Shown piece after piece: positions 1-6,464 of a stretch of 9,495 nucleotides of DNA; the stretch's first letter is position 1, and every line of letters begins with the position of its first letter. Origin of the DNA: Lentisphaeria bacterium UBA7640 (GTDB taxonomy: Bacteria > Verrucomicrobiota > Lentisphaeria > Victivallales > Victivallaceae); contig DLIO01000015.1 of NCBI GenBank assembly GCA_002483765.1, positions 1 to 9,495 of the forward strand, read 5' to 3'. Both the position numbers and the translations under genes were made by a program. A model generated the notes under the pieces. That model searched no databases. It was not told where the DNA came from and saw only the letters and a program-made list of their open reading frames with translations.

Positions 1-3
1 TGC

Positions 4-1434
4 TCAAAGTAATGAGCTCTGATAGATAGTGTCCGCAAGCACTTTATCCGGGTAAGTCTGGCTAATCAGTATTTTCTTTTTTTGGGAATCGACTAAAGTC
101 TTTAGTCCTAAATCCGGACTGTTTTCGTTTATCGAGCATTTGATTGCTTCCTGAATCGCATCAGTAGCCGCGCCAGGTGCCATGTTTGCTATTTTTATGG
201 CTGCGCTTTCGCTAGCCTTATTTCGAAATTTATTCATGGCCTGTTTTAATCTTTTTTCATCCTGACGCTGTGCGTCTGCCTTTTTCTTTTTCTTTTTTGC
301 TTTACCAAGATCGGTAAATATCTCCCTCTTTTTGAGAATGTCGGCCAACAATTCCTTGCGGACATAGTCTCGCACAGCCTCGTAACGTGGATCGTCGGAC
401 TTATATCCTTGCCGGTTACTGAGTGCGATATCCGGCAGTTCAGTCAATTCGAACAGGTCGGCGTGCAACTGGCCAACCACGTAGACTTCGTTCAATTTAT
501 TTTGTCCGACGAAGGGAAGAATATTGAATTCCCCCATTTTCTTGTTGGCAAAAAGTGAAATAAAATTATCCGGGAAGTCTGTCATTTCGGCCTTACGACC
601 ACGGGTAGTTTTGTAGGTGCCAATCCATCCTTTGATTTTGAGCGGATATTCGTGATTGACCCCGTTAATGTCTTTCATGGTTAAAGGGATCGTTTTAGTC
701 TCTCTGGTTTCGATCAATTTTTGTTGTTTGTCAGGATAGAAGTTTGGTACCAGATCGGCCAATGAAGAGAAATCATCTCCCAAGGTTATGAGGGTACTCA
801 AATCACTCATGATATGGCGGTCGAAATCTTCAATGATTTCGGATTGATTATCTCTAATGATATGGATGCGGAAATCTGAATTGACCAATGGAAATATCTT
901 GAGGAGATTGCGTTTGACAGCGCCGAGGGTTTTGTGAAGACGGTACTGCGGGAAGCGCATCACAATGGCTGTCCCATAGTTTTTGATGTATTTGAATACA
1001 ATCTTGTTTTCCGGTATTGGTCTTAGTTTGTTGCCTTCATCTGGCCTTCGAGAAAGAATGAAGCCGGATTTTTCCCCGTTTGATACCGTCATAACATCTA
1101 ATTTTTCCGATACCGAAAGAGCTGCAAGTTTGCCAACACCTTTCCGACCCATTTTTTTGCGGTTTTTCGAGCGGGTGAATGATTCTTCTTTCGTTTCTCG
1201 GGAAACCCTTGCAACGTTCAAGAAATTATTGATCTCACCTTTTGAGTAGGACATGCCATGGCCGTCATCTTCGACCCAAATATCATCTTTGTTGTTGATG
1301 ATGTAGACGTTTTTGGCATCGGCATCATAGGCGTTGGCAATCAACTCTGCAAGAACGTAATAAATATTCGTATATAGGCTCGGGCCAAGCAGCTCCAATA
1401 TTCGGGGATCAACATTTAGTTTATATTCTTTCAT
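4..1434 (-). CDS. GHKL-type ATPase (MutL/Hsp90 fold) of a methylase-linked defence cassette
   Basis: Predicted cytosolic ATP-binding protein of 476 aa. From the chosen start, the N-box is ELIANAYDAD (E30, N34, D37), the G1 box is DDGHGM (D57, G58, G60) and the G2 box is MGRKGVGKLAA (G96, G99, G101). All ATP-binding landmarks are therefore intact. The C-terminal third is highly charged, with a six-lysine run and a probable helical stretch, and I recognise no nuclease motif there. The reading frame opens at a TTG (1455) and has an ATG at 1449. I prefer the ATG at 1434 because GGAG lies 9 bases before it, while the other two lack a ribosome site. It is the third gene of the HTH-methylase operon, 106 bases after the methylase stop. 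Such ATPases are known beside Dcm-type methylases together with Z1 helicase-like, PD-(D/E)XK and AIPR proteins. The partner genes would lie left of the window, which is inference. The stop codon at 4-6 shows the gene is complete. Confidence 0.85.
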   Translation of the reverse strand: MKEYKLNVDPRILELLGPSLYTNIYYVLAELIANAYDADAKNVYIINNKDDIWVEDDGHGMSYSKGEINNFLNVARVSRETKEESFTRSKNRKKMGRKGVGKLAALSVSEKLDVMTVSNGEKSGFILSRRPDEGNKLRPIPENKIVFKYIKNYGTAIVMRFPQYRLHKTLGAVKRNLLKIFPLVNSDFRIHIIRDNQSEIIEDFDRHIMSDLSTLITLGDDFSSLADLVPNFYPDKQQKLIETRETKTIPLTMKDINGVNHEYPLKIKGWIGTYKTTRGRKAEMTDFPDNFISLFANKKMGEFNILPFVGQNKLNEVYVVGQLHADLFELTELPDIALSNRQGYKSDDPRYEAVRDYVRKELLADILKKREIFTDLGKAKKKKKKADAQRQDEKRLKQAMNKFRNKASESAAIKIANMAPGAATDAIQEAIKCSINENSPDLGLKTLVDSQKKKILISQTYPDKVLADTIYQSSLL

Positions 1435-1540
1435 CTTATTATTCTCCATAATCAATTAGAGTTTTTGGAATTTAACGGGTTGTCCGGGCTTTGGAATTAA
1501 AGAAGTGACGAACAGATATTGATTAGAACGATTGATTGTA

Positions 1541-2656
1541 TTATCTCTCATTACTCTCTCCATTATACTTCGCAGACGGAAGCATTGTATCCATCACATG
1601 TTTTAAGATACTTTTACCAATGAGTTCTCCGAGTTTTACGGGGACTGCATTTCCAATAAGACGACCGAGCGCCTTTTTACTGATAGGTTCACCGGGAGCC
1701 GTGAATTTGTATTTCTTGGGAAAACTCTGGAGGATTGCGCCTTCACGCAGTGAGATTGCCCTGTTTTGTTCAGGGTGACCAAACCGACCGTTTCCGAAAC
1801 CTAAAAACTGTGTGGTTATGGTCGGCGCAGGTCCGTCCCAGCTCATCCGGCCATATACGTTAAGATAGGTCTTACCGCTTTTTTTCTTGTGACAGTCAGC
1901 CACGAGTTCCTCGGGCCAATCGCGCCATGTTCTCCCCGGTTTGGAAACCAGTATGCGCTGATAGTTGGTTTTTGAAAGGTTGGAGCTTTGGTGCAGTGGA
2001 TCTTTATGGTTGAGTGCTCCCGCTTTAATCGCAGGCAACTTACCGATAGCCTCTTTGACCGTTTTGGCTTTTTTCTTGAACTCTTTAGAGGACAGAAGTT
2101 TTATCGGGCCCAATTGAGATGCGAGCAGTACCAAACGCTTCCGCTGCTGGGGTAAACCGTATTCGGCACAATTCACGACCTTGTAATCAACGTGATAGTT
2201 TCTTTCTTCCAAGTCGTCGACAAATTCTCTGAACACATCCTGATCCATCAGTCCCCGAACGTTTTCCATAGTCACAAGTTCCGGTTCGATCTCTTTGACT
2301 AGGCGGGAAAATTGCAGGAGCAACCACCATCGTTTGTCCGATGAATCCGCCTTTTGATTGTATGAGGAAAATGTCTGACAAGGCGCGCAACCGGCAAGGA
2401 TTTTAAGATCGGCGCCATTGTATGCGGCCAGCAATTCAGAGCCTTCGACATCCTCAACAGATTTCAGTAAAAAATTAGCCTTGTTGTTGGTAGCATACGG
2501 ATATTCGCAAGCAGGATCAATATCTATTCCAAGGGTAACGGCAATACCTGATTTTTCGAGCCCATGAGTCAACCCACCAGCACCACAAAACAAATCCACG
2601 GCAGCTATCGTGTGCAGTGAAGCAATTTTCCTTGTTTTTGTGTCTCTGTCACACAT
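1541..2656 (-). CDS. DNA (cytosine-5-)-methyltransferase
   Basis: Transfers a methyl group from S-adenosylmethionine to carbon 5 of cytosine in a specific DNA site. The 371-aa product shows the ordered C5 motifs: motif I VDLFCGAGG (20-28, AdoMet binding), motif IV APCQTFS with catalytic C93, motif VI ENV (131-133), motif VIII Q170-x-R172-x-R174, a target-recognition region at about 200-300, motif IX SLREGAILQSFP, and motif X IGNAVPVKL (about 334-342). The frame stays open to 2761, but the ATG at 2656 has GGAG eight bases upstream and begins just before motif I, so I use it. Its start overlaps the HTH gene's stop by 8 bp, suggesting coupled translation. Target specificity cannot be read from the sequence. 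No Vsr repair endonuclease or restriction enzyme is in the window. It probably protects host DNA against a nuclease encoded further left, together with the GHKL ATPase. Confidence 0.93.
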   Translation of the reverse strand: MCDRDTKTRKIASLHTIAAVDLFCGAGGLTHGLEKSGIAVTLGIDIDPACEYPYATNNKANFLLKSVEDVEGSELLAAYNGADLKILAGCAPCQTFSSYNQKADSSDKRWWLLLQFSRLVKEIEPELVTMENVRGLMDQDVFREFVDDLEERNYHVDYKVVNCAEYGLPQQRKRLVLLASQLGPIKLLSSKEFKKKAKTVKEAIGKLPAIKAGALNHKDPLHQSSNLSKTNYQRILVSKPGRTWRDWPEELVADCHKKKSGKTYLNVYGRMSWDGPAPTITTQFLGFGNGRFGHPEQNRAISLREGAILQSFPKKYKFTAPGEPISKKALGRLIGNAVPVKLGELIGKSILKHVMDTMLPSAKYNGESNER

Positions 2657-2861
2657 CTGTTTTTCTCCGGTATCGGCGAAGAAGATATTCCCGCACCACC
2701 GGTTTCTGCTGCCACTTATCCAACCGTTCTTTTTTGAATTTCCAAGGACGGGTGATCTCATGGGCAGGCATATCTTTTTCGCTCATCCATTTATAGACGA
2801 TATCTCGTTTTATCCCGAGATAGTTGCCGATTTCATCTACGGATAACCATCTGTCTTCCAT
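2649..2861 (-). CDS. Excisionase-family helix-turn-helix protein, likely operon regulator
   Basis: A 70-aa DNA-binding protein. Residues from about 5 to 50 match the MerR/excisionase-like HTH_17 pattern: WLSVDEIGNYLGI (helix-turn-helix with the family's WLSVxEIxxYLGI start), VYKWMSEKDMPAH, then the RPWKFKKERLDKW wing. The basic tail LLRRYRRK follows. The frame has earlier ATGs at 2876 and 2873, but GGAG sits six bases before the ATG at 2861, so this start is favoured. The gene is first in the operon and overlaps the methylase by 8 bp. Similar small HTH proteins precede methylase genes in defence cassettes. Here it is more plausibly a control protein than a phage excisionase, because no integrase is nearby. 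It may bind the GGTTAAA repeats around its own promoter (inference). Confidence 0.82.
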   Translation of the reverse strand: MEDRWLSVDEIGNYLGIKRDIVYKWMSEKDMPAHEITRPWKFKKERLDKWQQKPVVREYLLRRYRRKTDV

Positions 2862-2954
2862 TTTCGACTCCATCATCTTTTTGAGGTCCGGCCAAGCGGC
2901 TCGTCATTTGTTGACTGGAAGGTATCCCATGCGGGCACAATCCATACTGTATCA

Positions 2955-3019
2955 GGTTAAACAGGGTTAAAGATACATATATGAAATGAAAAAATCAAGT
3001 TTTCTTTCCCGATTTAACC
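2955..3019. promoter_or_regulatory. Operator-like GGTTAAA repeats around the operon promoter
   Basis: GGTTAAA occurs at 2955-2961 and 2965-2971, spaced 10 bp (one helical turn), and inverted as TTTAACC at 3013-3019. The 2965 copy overlaps the proposed -10 box and the 3013 copy lies just upstream of the -35 box. This layout suits repression or activation by the small HTH protein encoded first in the operon. Binding is inferred, not shown. Confidence 0.35.
2970..2998 (-). promoter_or_regulatory. Sigma70-like promoter of the HTH-methylase-GHKL operon
   Basis: Read on the minus strand, TTGATT (2998-2993) and TATCTT (2975-2970) are separated by exactly 17 bases. They lie about 110 bases upstream of the HTH start with no competing gene between. 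This is a pattern match only; the surrounding DNA is AT-rich, so chance matches are possible. Confidence 0.4.
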
Positions 3020-3062
3020 GAGTTTACTCTTATTTCTTTCCGTTTCTTTCCGTTCCTATATT

Positions 3063-3494
3063 ATTAATAAACGAATTGGCTTTATTTTTCAAGCGTATCA
3101 CATGATGCCGGAACTAAATATTCTGGAAAACGTGATGTTGCCGGGGCGCTTAAACTCCGCCGCCTCTGCGGATTTGCGGACGCGTGCTGAGGAACTGCTC
3201 GACAAAATGGGTTTGAGCGATCGCTTAAAACATCGTCCCGCGGAACTGTCAGGTGGCGAACAACAACGCGCGGCCATCGCGCGAGCGCTGATCAATTCCC
3301 CAGAATTGATTTTGGCGGACGAACCGACCGGCAATCTGGATTCAAAAACCGGCAGCGGAATTCTGGATATCTTCCAGCAACTGCATCAAGAAACGACAGC
3401 CCCGTCAATCGTGATGATCACCCACAATCAAGCGATCGCCGAATTGGGCGACACCATTCTAAACTTAAAAGACGGCGTCCTCACTGAAAATTAA
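3063..3494 (+). pseudogene. lolD: 5'-truncated lolD-type ABC transporter ATPase
   Basis: C-terminal ~143 residues of an MacB/LolD-class ATPase, which in Gram-negative bacteria drives release of lipoproteins from the inner membrane. An ATG exists at 3102, but recognisable sequence continues upstream in the same frame as NKRIGFIFQAYH (from about 3066), containing the Q-loop. So the ATG is internal and the gene is a remnant. Retained parts are ELSGGEQQRAAIARAL (ABC signature), LILADEP (Walker B), TGNLD (D-loop) and MITHN (H-loop). About 80 N-terminal residues with Walker A are missing. No start codon lies between the in-frame stop at 3015-3017 and 3102, and I found no Walker A in any frame of 2880-3060. 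It cannot bind ATP normally as it stands. The left neighbour is the promoter region of the defence operon, so the break at about 3060 probably marks an island or rearrangement junction. Another duplicated lolD may exist elsewhere. Confidence 0.85.
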
Positions 3495-3512
3495 TTACCG
3501 ACCAAGAATTAG

Positions 3513-3581
3513 AAAAAGCCATAACTCGCTCCCTAACTTCTCGCGCGCATTATGCGCGCGTGAAGTTGAGAGCGCGAGTTA
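3513..3581. repeat. Long imperfect hairpin, copy 1 of 3
   Basis: A 60-bp imperfect palindrome (3522-3581) runs from TAACTCGC to GCGAGTTA. The core CGCGCGCATTATGCGCGCG is enclosed by the arms AACTTC and GAAGTT. It is preceded by AAAAAGCC, so on the minus strand the hairpin is followed by GGCTTTTT, as in an intrinsic terminator. The same design occurs at 6328-6386 and 8126-8186. It lies just behind the lolD fragment. Function is unknown; terminator, mobile palindrome and attC-like site are all possible. Confidence 0.8.
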
Positions 3582-3780
3582 CAACGATAAAACCAGCAAA
3601 TTTATTAGGTTTTTGATGAACAGATAATAGCGGAAACATTCAAAAGCAAATGGCTCCGGTTTTCAAAAAATATAGCAACCGTGAAACAAGCCAGATACAA
3701 AAAAACAACAATCGCAAAACAAACTAGAAACAAAAAACGTGTCTGACTTCGTCCTATCTCTGTTCAAAACAGTAATTTCA

Positions 3781-4034
3781 ATTTTTCTGCCCCAGAAAAA
3801 TGTAATATTGTTCAGAAAAAACCAAGGCTAAAAAACATAAACACCGCAAAACAAGCCAGATACAAACAAAAAAACATGTATGGCTCCGCCTTTAAGTTTC
3901 TCCTCAAAATAACAAATTTAATTTTTCTGCTCACAAAAAATGTAATATTGTTCAGAAAAAACCAAAGCTAAAAAACATAAACACCGCAAAACAAGCCAGA
4001 TACAAACAAAAAAACATGTATGGCTCCGCCTTTA
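3781..4034. repeat. 140-bp tandem direct repeat (about 1.8 clear copies)
   Basis: The unit beginning ATTTTTCTGC at 3781 recurs at 3921 with period exactly 140. Positions 3781-3894 and 3921-4034 differ at only about five of 114 bases. Each copy contains GCAAAACAAGCCAGATAC and ends in ATGTATGGCTCCGCCTTTA. A diverged, slightly longer copy precedes it at roughly 3650-3780 (ACAAGCCAGATACAAA at 3686, ATGGCTCCG-like at 3649). The second clear copy stops abruptly at 4034, where the gene fragment begins. The whole 3495-4034 interval is AT-rich and I see no gene in it. The spacing is far too long and the copies too few for CRISPR. Confidence 0.88.
4016..4028 (+). repeat. Left 13-bp inverted repeat of the toxin block
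   Basis: ATGTATGGCTCCG at 4016-4028 is the exact reverse complement of CGGAGCCATACAT at 6171-6183. The pair encloses the gene fragment and the whole DarT/NADAR operon (about 2.2 kb). A second direct copy is at 3876-3888 inside the tandem repeat, and a one-mismatch inverted copy is at 7973-7985. Confidence 0.6.
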
Positions 4035-4517
4035 CCTTTAATACTATTGCTGCGTTACCAAGATTGGATGGAGCTGAATGTTATATTGCTAATAGAGCCA
4101 AACGAAGACCATGTCTTGTCCTTGGAACAGTAGATCATCCGAGTGTTGCGAGATCTTTAGTTAGAGGGATGTCAAAGCATTCTACTGCTCCATTCATTTG
4201 TTCCAATAGTTCCATACTATGGAGTTGAGCAGAAAAGTAGAGCTGGGTATACCCCTGAATTTGTTGAAAAAATTAAGCATGCCTCATATCCTCAATTTAT
4301 GTGGGATGAGCTTCCCCATACTAGCAAAGAATCTATTTTGAGATTTGATCAGATTCAACCACTCGGAACACACTACCAATCTTCTTTGCACTTGAACTAC
4401 AAGCTTACTGCTGCTGCCATGGAAGTTATTAATGAGTGGTTTCTTATGTTAATCAATGGAAGTCAAGGGGAAATACTGCCTGAATTTAGAGAGTTAATGG
4501 CAGAGTTATACATGTAA
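4035..4517 (+). pseudogene. 5'-truncated, frameshifted gene, possibly PemK/MazF-like
   Basis: Two abutting frames read as one protein of about 160 aa once one base is removed. The first part contains RLDGAECYIANRAKRRPCLVLG and runs to HSTAPF (about 4035-4194). The second contains VPIVPYYGVEQKSRAGY, then FMWDELPH, ILRFDQIQPLG and EWFLMLINGSQG, and ends at the TAA of 4515-4517. Dropping one T from the TTT at 4197-4199 restores APFIVPIVPYYGV, so a single-base insertion is the likely lesion. The 5' end is lost: the 140-bp repeat ends at 4034 exactly where the coding sequence starts, so the apparent ATG at 4016 belongs to the repeat. The xRPCLVLG segment recalls PemK/MazF-type toxins, but I cannot confirm the family. 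It sits 26 bases before the small ORF of the toxin operon. A sequencing error is an alternative to a true frameshift, though the missing 5' end would remain. Confidence 0.65.
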
Positions 4518-4543
4518 CAAAATAATGAAAGAGGAGAAAATAT

Positions 4544-4687
4544 ATGAGTAAGAAAATTTTCATGGCGTTAGTTAAAGATAAAAACCTAGCCAATAAAATG
4601 GTACTTGATACTTATTTTGAATTCTTCGGTTTCTATGATAAATTTCAATTAATAAAAATAATAGGAGAAAAAGTATGGAGCGAATAA
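4544..4687 (+). CDS. 47-aa small protein preceding the DarT toxin
   Basis: A small ORF beginning MSKKIFMALVKDKNLANKMV and ending GEKVWSE. It has an excellent ribosome site, GAGGAG seven bases before the ATG. Its last 13 bases overlap the start of the DarT-like gene (ATG at 4675) in a different frame, implying coupled translation. The sequence is mixed hydrophobic and basic with an aromatic-rich middle (TYFEFFGFYDKF). I see no signal peptide, no clear membrane helix and no known motif. I do not recognise it. Its position suggests a regulator, accessory subunit or leader peptide of the toxin-antitoxin locus. It could also be only a translated leader that opens the darT ribosome site. Confidence 0.6.
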   Translation: MSKKIFMALVKDKNLANKMVLDTYFEFFGFYDKFQLIKIIGEKVWSE

Positions 4688-5193
4688 TAGAAAAATGGGG
4701 TATTAGTTGTTTGTTTCATTTTACAGATAGAAGCAACCTAAAAAATATAGAGAAATATGGTCTTCTTTCTTTAGAAAAAATAAAGTCCAACAATATTACC
4801 ATAAATTGTTTTGGTGCAAACGACTGGAGCCATGATGCTGACAGGCGCAAAGAGTTACACCGATATGTTCATCTATCATTTAAGCGCAACCATCCTATGT
4901 TATATAAAAAAAAGCAAAGTGGAGAAATAAAAGATCCTGTTATTTTAACTATTTGTCCATCAGTAATGCTTGACCAAGATACTTTATTTACTGCTGATGT
5001 TAGTAATAAAAGTGGAGTATCTACATTTAAATTCGAGTTATTTGAAGATAAAATAGACTGCGAAGTTTTATTTACTCGTACAAATTGGAAAGATGAAATA
5101 ATAAAAAAACGGCTTAAACAAGCAGAAAAGTCTGAAATTTTAATTTCTAATCATATTCCTTGGAGTAAAGTTATTGAGGTAAAAAATGGCTAA
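4675..5193 (+). CDS. darT: DarT-like DNA ADP-ribosyltransferase toxin (DUF4433)
   Basis: A 172-aa protein resembling DarT, which uses NAD+ to attach ADP-ribose to bases in DNA, stalls replication and blocks phage growth. Visible family landmarks are LFHFTDRSNLKNIEKYGLLS (13-32, with H15 in the NAD-binding HFT motif), NDWSHDADRR (49-58), HRYVHLSFKRNHPMLY (62-77, matching the family's YVPFYF..RSPMLY region), DPVILTI (87-93) and the C-terminal EILISNHIPWSKVIEV, whose E154 is the best candidate for the catalytic glutamate. It is slightly shorter than typical DarT (about 200 aa). GGAG lies seven bases before the ATG. It overlaps the upstream small ORF by 13 bp and the downstream antitoxin gene by 8 bp, typical of a tightly balanced toxin-antitoxin pair. 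Family assignment comes from motif recognition; which base it modifies cannot be told. Confidence 0.82.
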   Translation: MERIIEKWGISCLFHFTDRSNLKNIEKYGLLSLEKIKSNNITINCFGANDWSHDADRRKELHRYVHLSFKRNHPMLYKKKQSGEIKDPVILTICPSVMLDQDTLFTADVSNKSGVSTFKFELFEDKIDCEVLFTRTNWKDEIIKKRLKQAEKSEILISNHIPWSKVIEVKNG

Positions 5194-5890
5194 TCGCCCA
5201 ATATATATCCCTTCTAGTGATCCTAATCAGTTTGTTAGAACACAATCAATCTCATTTGAGTGGATTAAGGGAATGGCGTTTTCCCAGAAACAAAAATGTG
5301 TAGATTCTCTCCATAAAGTTGCTGCAGAATCCTTAGGTTTTAAAAAGATTTTAGAAGTATCTAGTAAGTCTAGGAATCAACTAGGAGTAAAACTTAGCGC
5401 TTTTAACTTAATGATTGAAAACAAAGAAAAGAATTTAAAATTTTCAGTTGAATGTGCGTTCCAGTCGGGGAAAATTTTTGAAAATGGAGGACCTTTCCCT
5501 GAAATATTAAAACTTAATTCTAGAGAAGCGAAAAAATATTTTAGAGACAAAGCATATTTAGGGCAAATTATTGGTTTTAAATCAAACAACTATAAATGGT
5601 CCAATTATCCTACAACTATGTTTTATGATTGGCTCTATATAAATGCATTATCAAGACAAAAAAAACTTTATGATGAACTCATGAGTTATGAAGTTTTCAC
5701 TGATATAGAGTTTAATCCTCAGTATTCAAAAAATTGTCAAGCATATTCAGTTGCATTGTTTGTTGCCTTAAACAAAAGAAACTTATTAGATAAAGCAATT
5801 TCAAGTCAGGAATCATTTCAAAATATCATAGCGTCAAAAGAAATTAATAATGCCCATGAAGATCAAAGTAAACAACCACAATTGCTTTAA
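5186..5890 (+). CDS. DarT-associated NADAR-type antitoxin
   Basis: A 234-aa protein matching the family found immediately behind DarT1-type toxins, whose NADAR fold is known to remove ADP-ribose from guanine bases. It would therefore counteract the upstream toxin. Conserved blocks visible here are ILEVSSKS (55-62), LGVKLSAFNL (66-75), SVECAFQSGKIFENGGPF (87-104), SREAKK (112-117), FYDWLYINAL (146-155) and FTDIEFNPQYSKNCQAYSVA (171-190). There is no macro domain, which separates it from the DarG2-type antitoxin. GAGG lies six bases before the ATG, inside the toxin gene, and the two genes overlap by 8 bp, so antitoxin translation depends on toxin translation. Length fits the stand-alone form. 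The gene is AT-rich like the toxin. The family match is from recalled motifs and the catalytic residues were not assigned. Confidence 0.78.
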   Translation: MANRPIYIPSSDPNQFVRTQSISFEWIKGMAFSQKQKCVDSLHKVAAESLGFKKILEVSSKSRNQLGVKLSAFNLMIENKEKNLKFSVECAFQSGKIFENGGPFPEILKLNSREAKKYFRDKAYLGQIIGFKSNNYKWSNYPTTMFYDWLYINALSRQKKLYDELMSYEVFTDIEFNPQYSKNCQAYSVALFVALNKRNLLDKAISSQESFQNIIASKEINNAHEDQSKQPQLL

Positions 5891-6170
5891 TGAGAAAATA
5901 GGATTGAGTTTAAGATGTGGATGGTGTATTTTTATTATCCGTTGTGGAGATCAGAAGTTGCAATATGGCGAATAAAAACTTTTGGCTGGAAGTAACATCA
6001 TGTTCTGCCGGAAGCACCGAATATTCAAACCTAATTCCTGGCAGCAAAGAATTTACAATAAGATTGGTAAAGATTTTTTCGAAGAAGCGGAAGAAATGGT
6101 ATAAAACGGTTTAAAAAAGACTAAGATTTAGCAGGTACGGAAATGCTTTTTAATGATATTTCTGTCTATT
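5891..6170. other. Gene-poor AT-rich spacer behind the antitoxin gene
   Basis: No convincing gene. A 65-codon frame (5917-6114) and a 34-codon frame (6000-6104) are open, but neither has a good ribosome site or recognisable motif. The stretch may hold decayed coding sequence, since both frames have fairly protein-like composition. No terminator with a T-run follows the antitoxin gene. Confidence 0.4.
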
Positions 6171-6386
6171 CGGAGCCATACATATTCCCCCTTCTCTTTT
6201 TCTTTGTATATCAAGTATTTATGAATATTGCTTGAAGATTTTTCTACACAAAATTGCATTTTTTATAGGCCTTTTCTATAAAATTGCTGACTTTTCATAC
6301 CCTGTTTATGGAGGATATAAAAAGCCATAACTCGATGTTTTAATTCGCGCGCGCATTATGCGCGCGTGAATTATAAACGAAAGTTA
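6171..6386. repeat. ~215-bp non-coding repeat with terminal hairpin, copy 2
   Basis: Aligns along its whole length with 7973-8186. Shared blocks are CGG(A/G)GCCATACATATT, CTTCTCTTTTT, TATATCAAGTA, TTTATGAATAT, ATTGCTGACTTTTCA and CCTGTTTATGGA, then AAAAAGCCATAACT. The last 59 bp (6328-6386, TAAC to GTTA) form a hairpin with the core GCGCGCATTATGCGCGC and the arms TAATTC and GAATTA. On the minus strand the hairpin is followed by GGCTTTTT (6325-6319). Its first 13 bases are also the right inverted repeat of the toxin block. It contains no ORF. Confidence 0.8.
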
Positions 6387-6464
6387 CGTCAGCGATAATC
6401 AAAAAAGATGGTTTAAAATAGATAAACTTCGTTAATGTGGAAGTTAAGATAAAAGGAAATTATT

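Noticed and set aside
1435..1455. Upstream TTG (1455) or ATG (1449) as start of the GHKL gene
   Set aside because: Neither has a Shine-Dalgarno; GGAG is positioned for the ATG at 1434.
2657..2761. 35-residue N-terminal extension of the methylase
   Set aside because: It lies inside the HTH gene in another frame, lacks C5-methylase similarity, and a good ribosome site serves the ATG at 2656.
2880..3060. A frameshifted Walker A portion of lolD
   Set aside because: No GxxGxGKS/T-like sequence was found in any forward frame, so the gene is truncated rather than frameshifted.
3781..4034. CRISPR-like direct repeats
   Set aside because: Units are 140 bp with adjacent copies nearly identical along their length, so there are no unique spacers; no cas genes are present.
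5917..6114. 65-aa ORF after the antitoxin gene
   Set aside because: No ribosome site and no recognisable motif; an overlapping frame (6000-6104) is about as plausible, so neither is supported.
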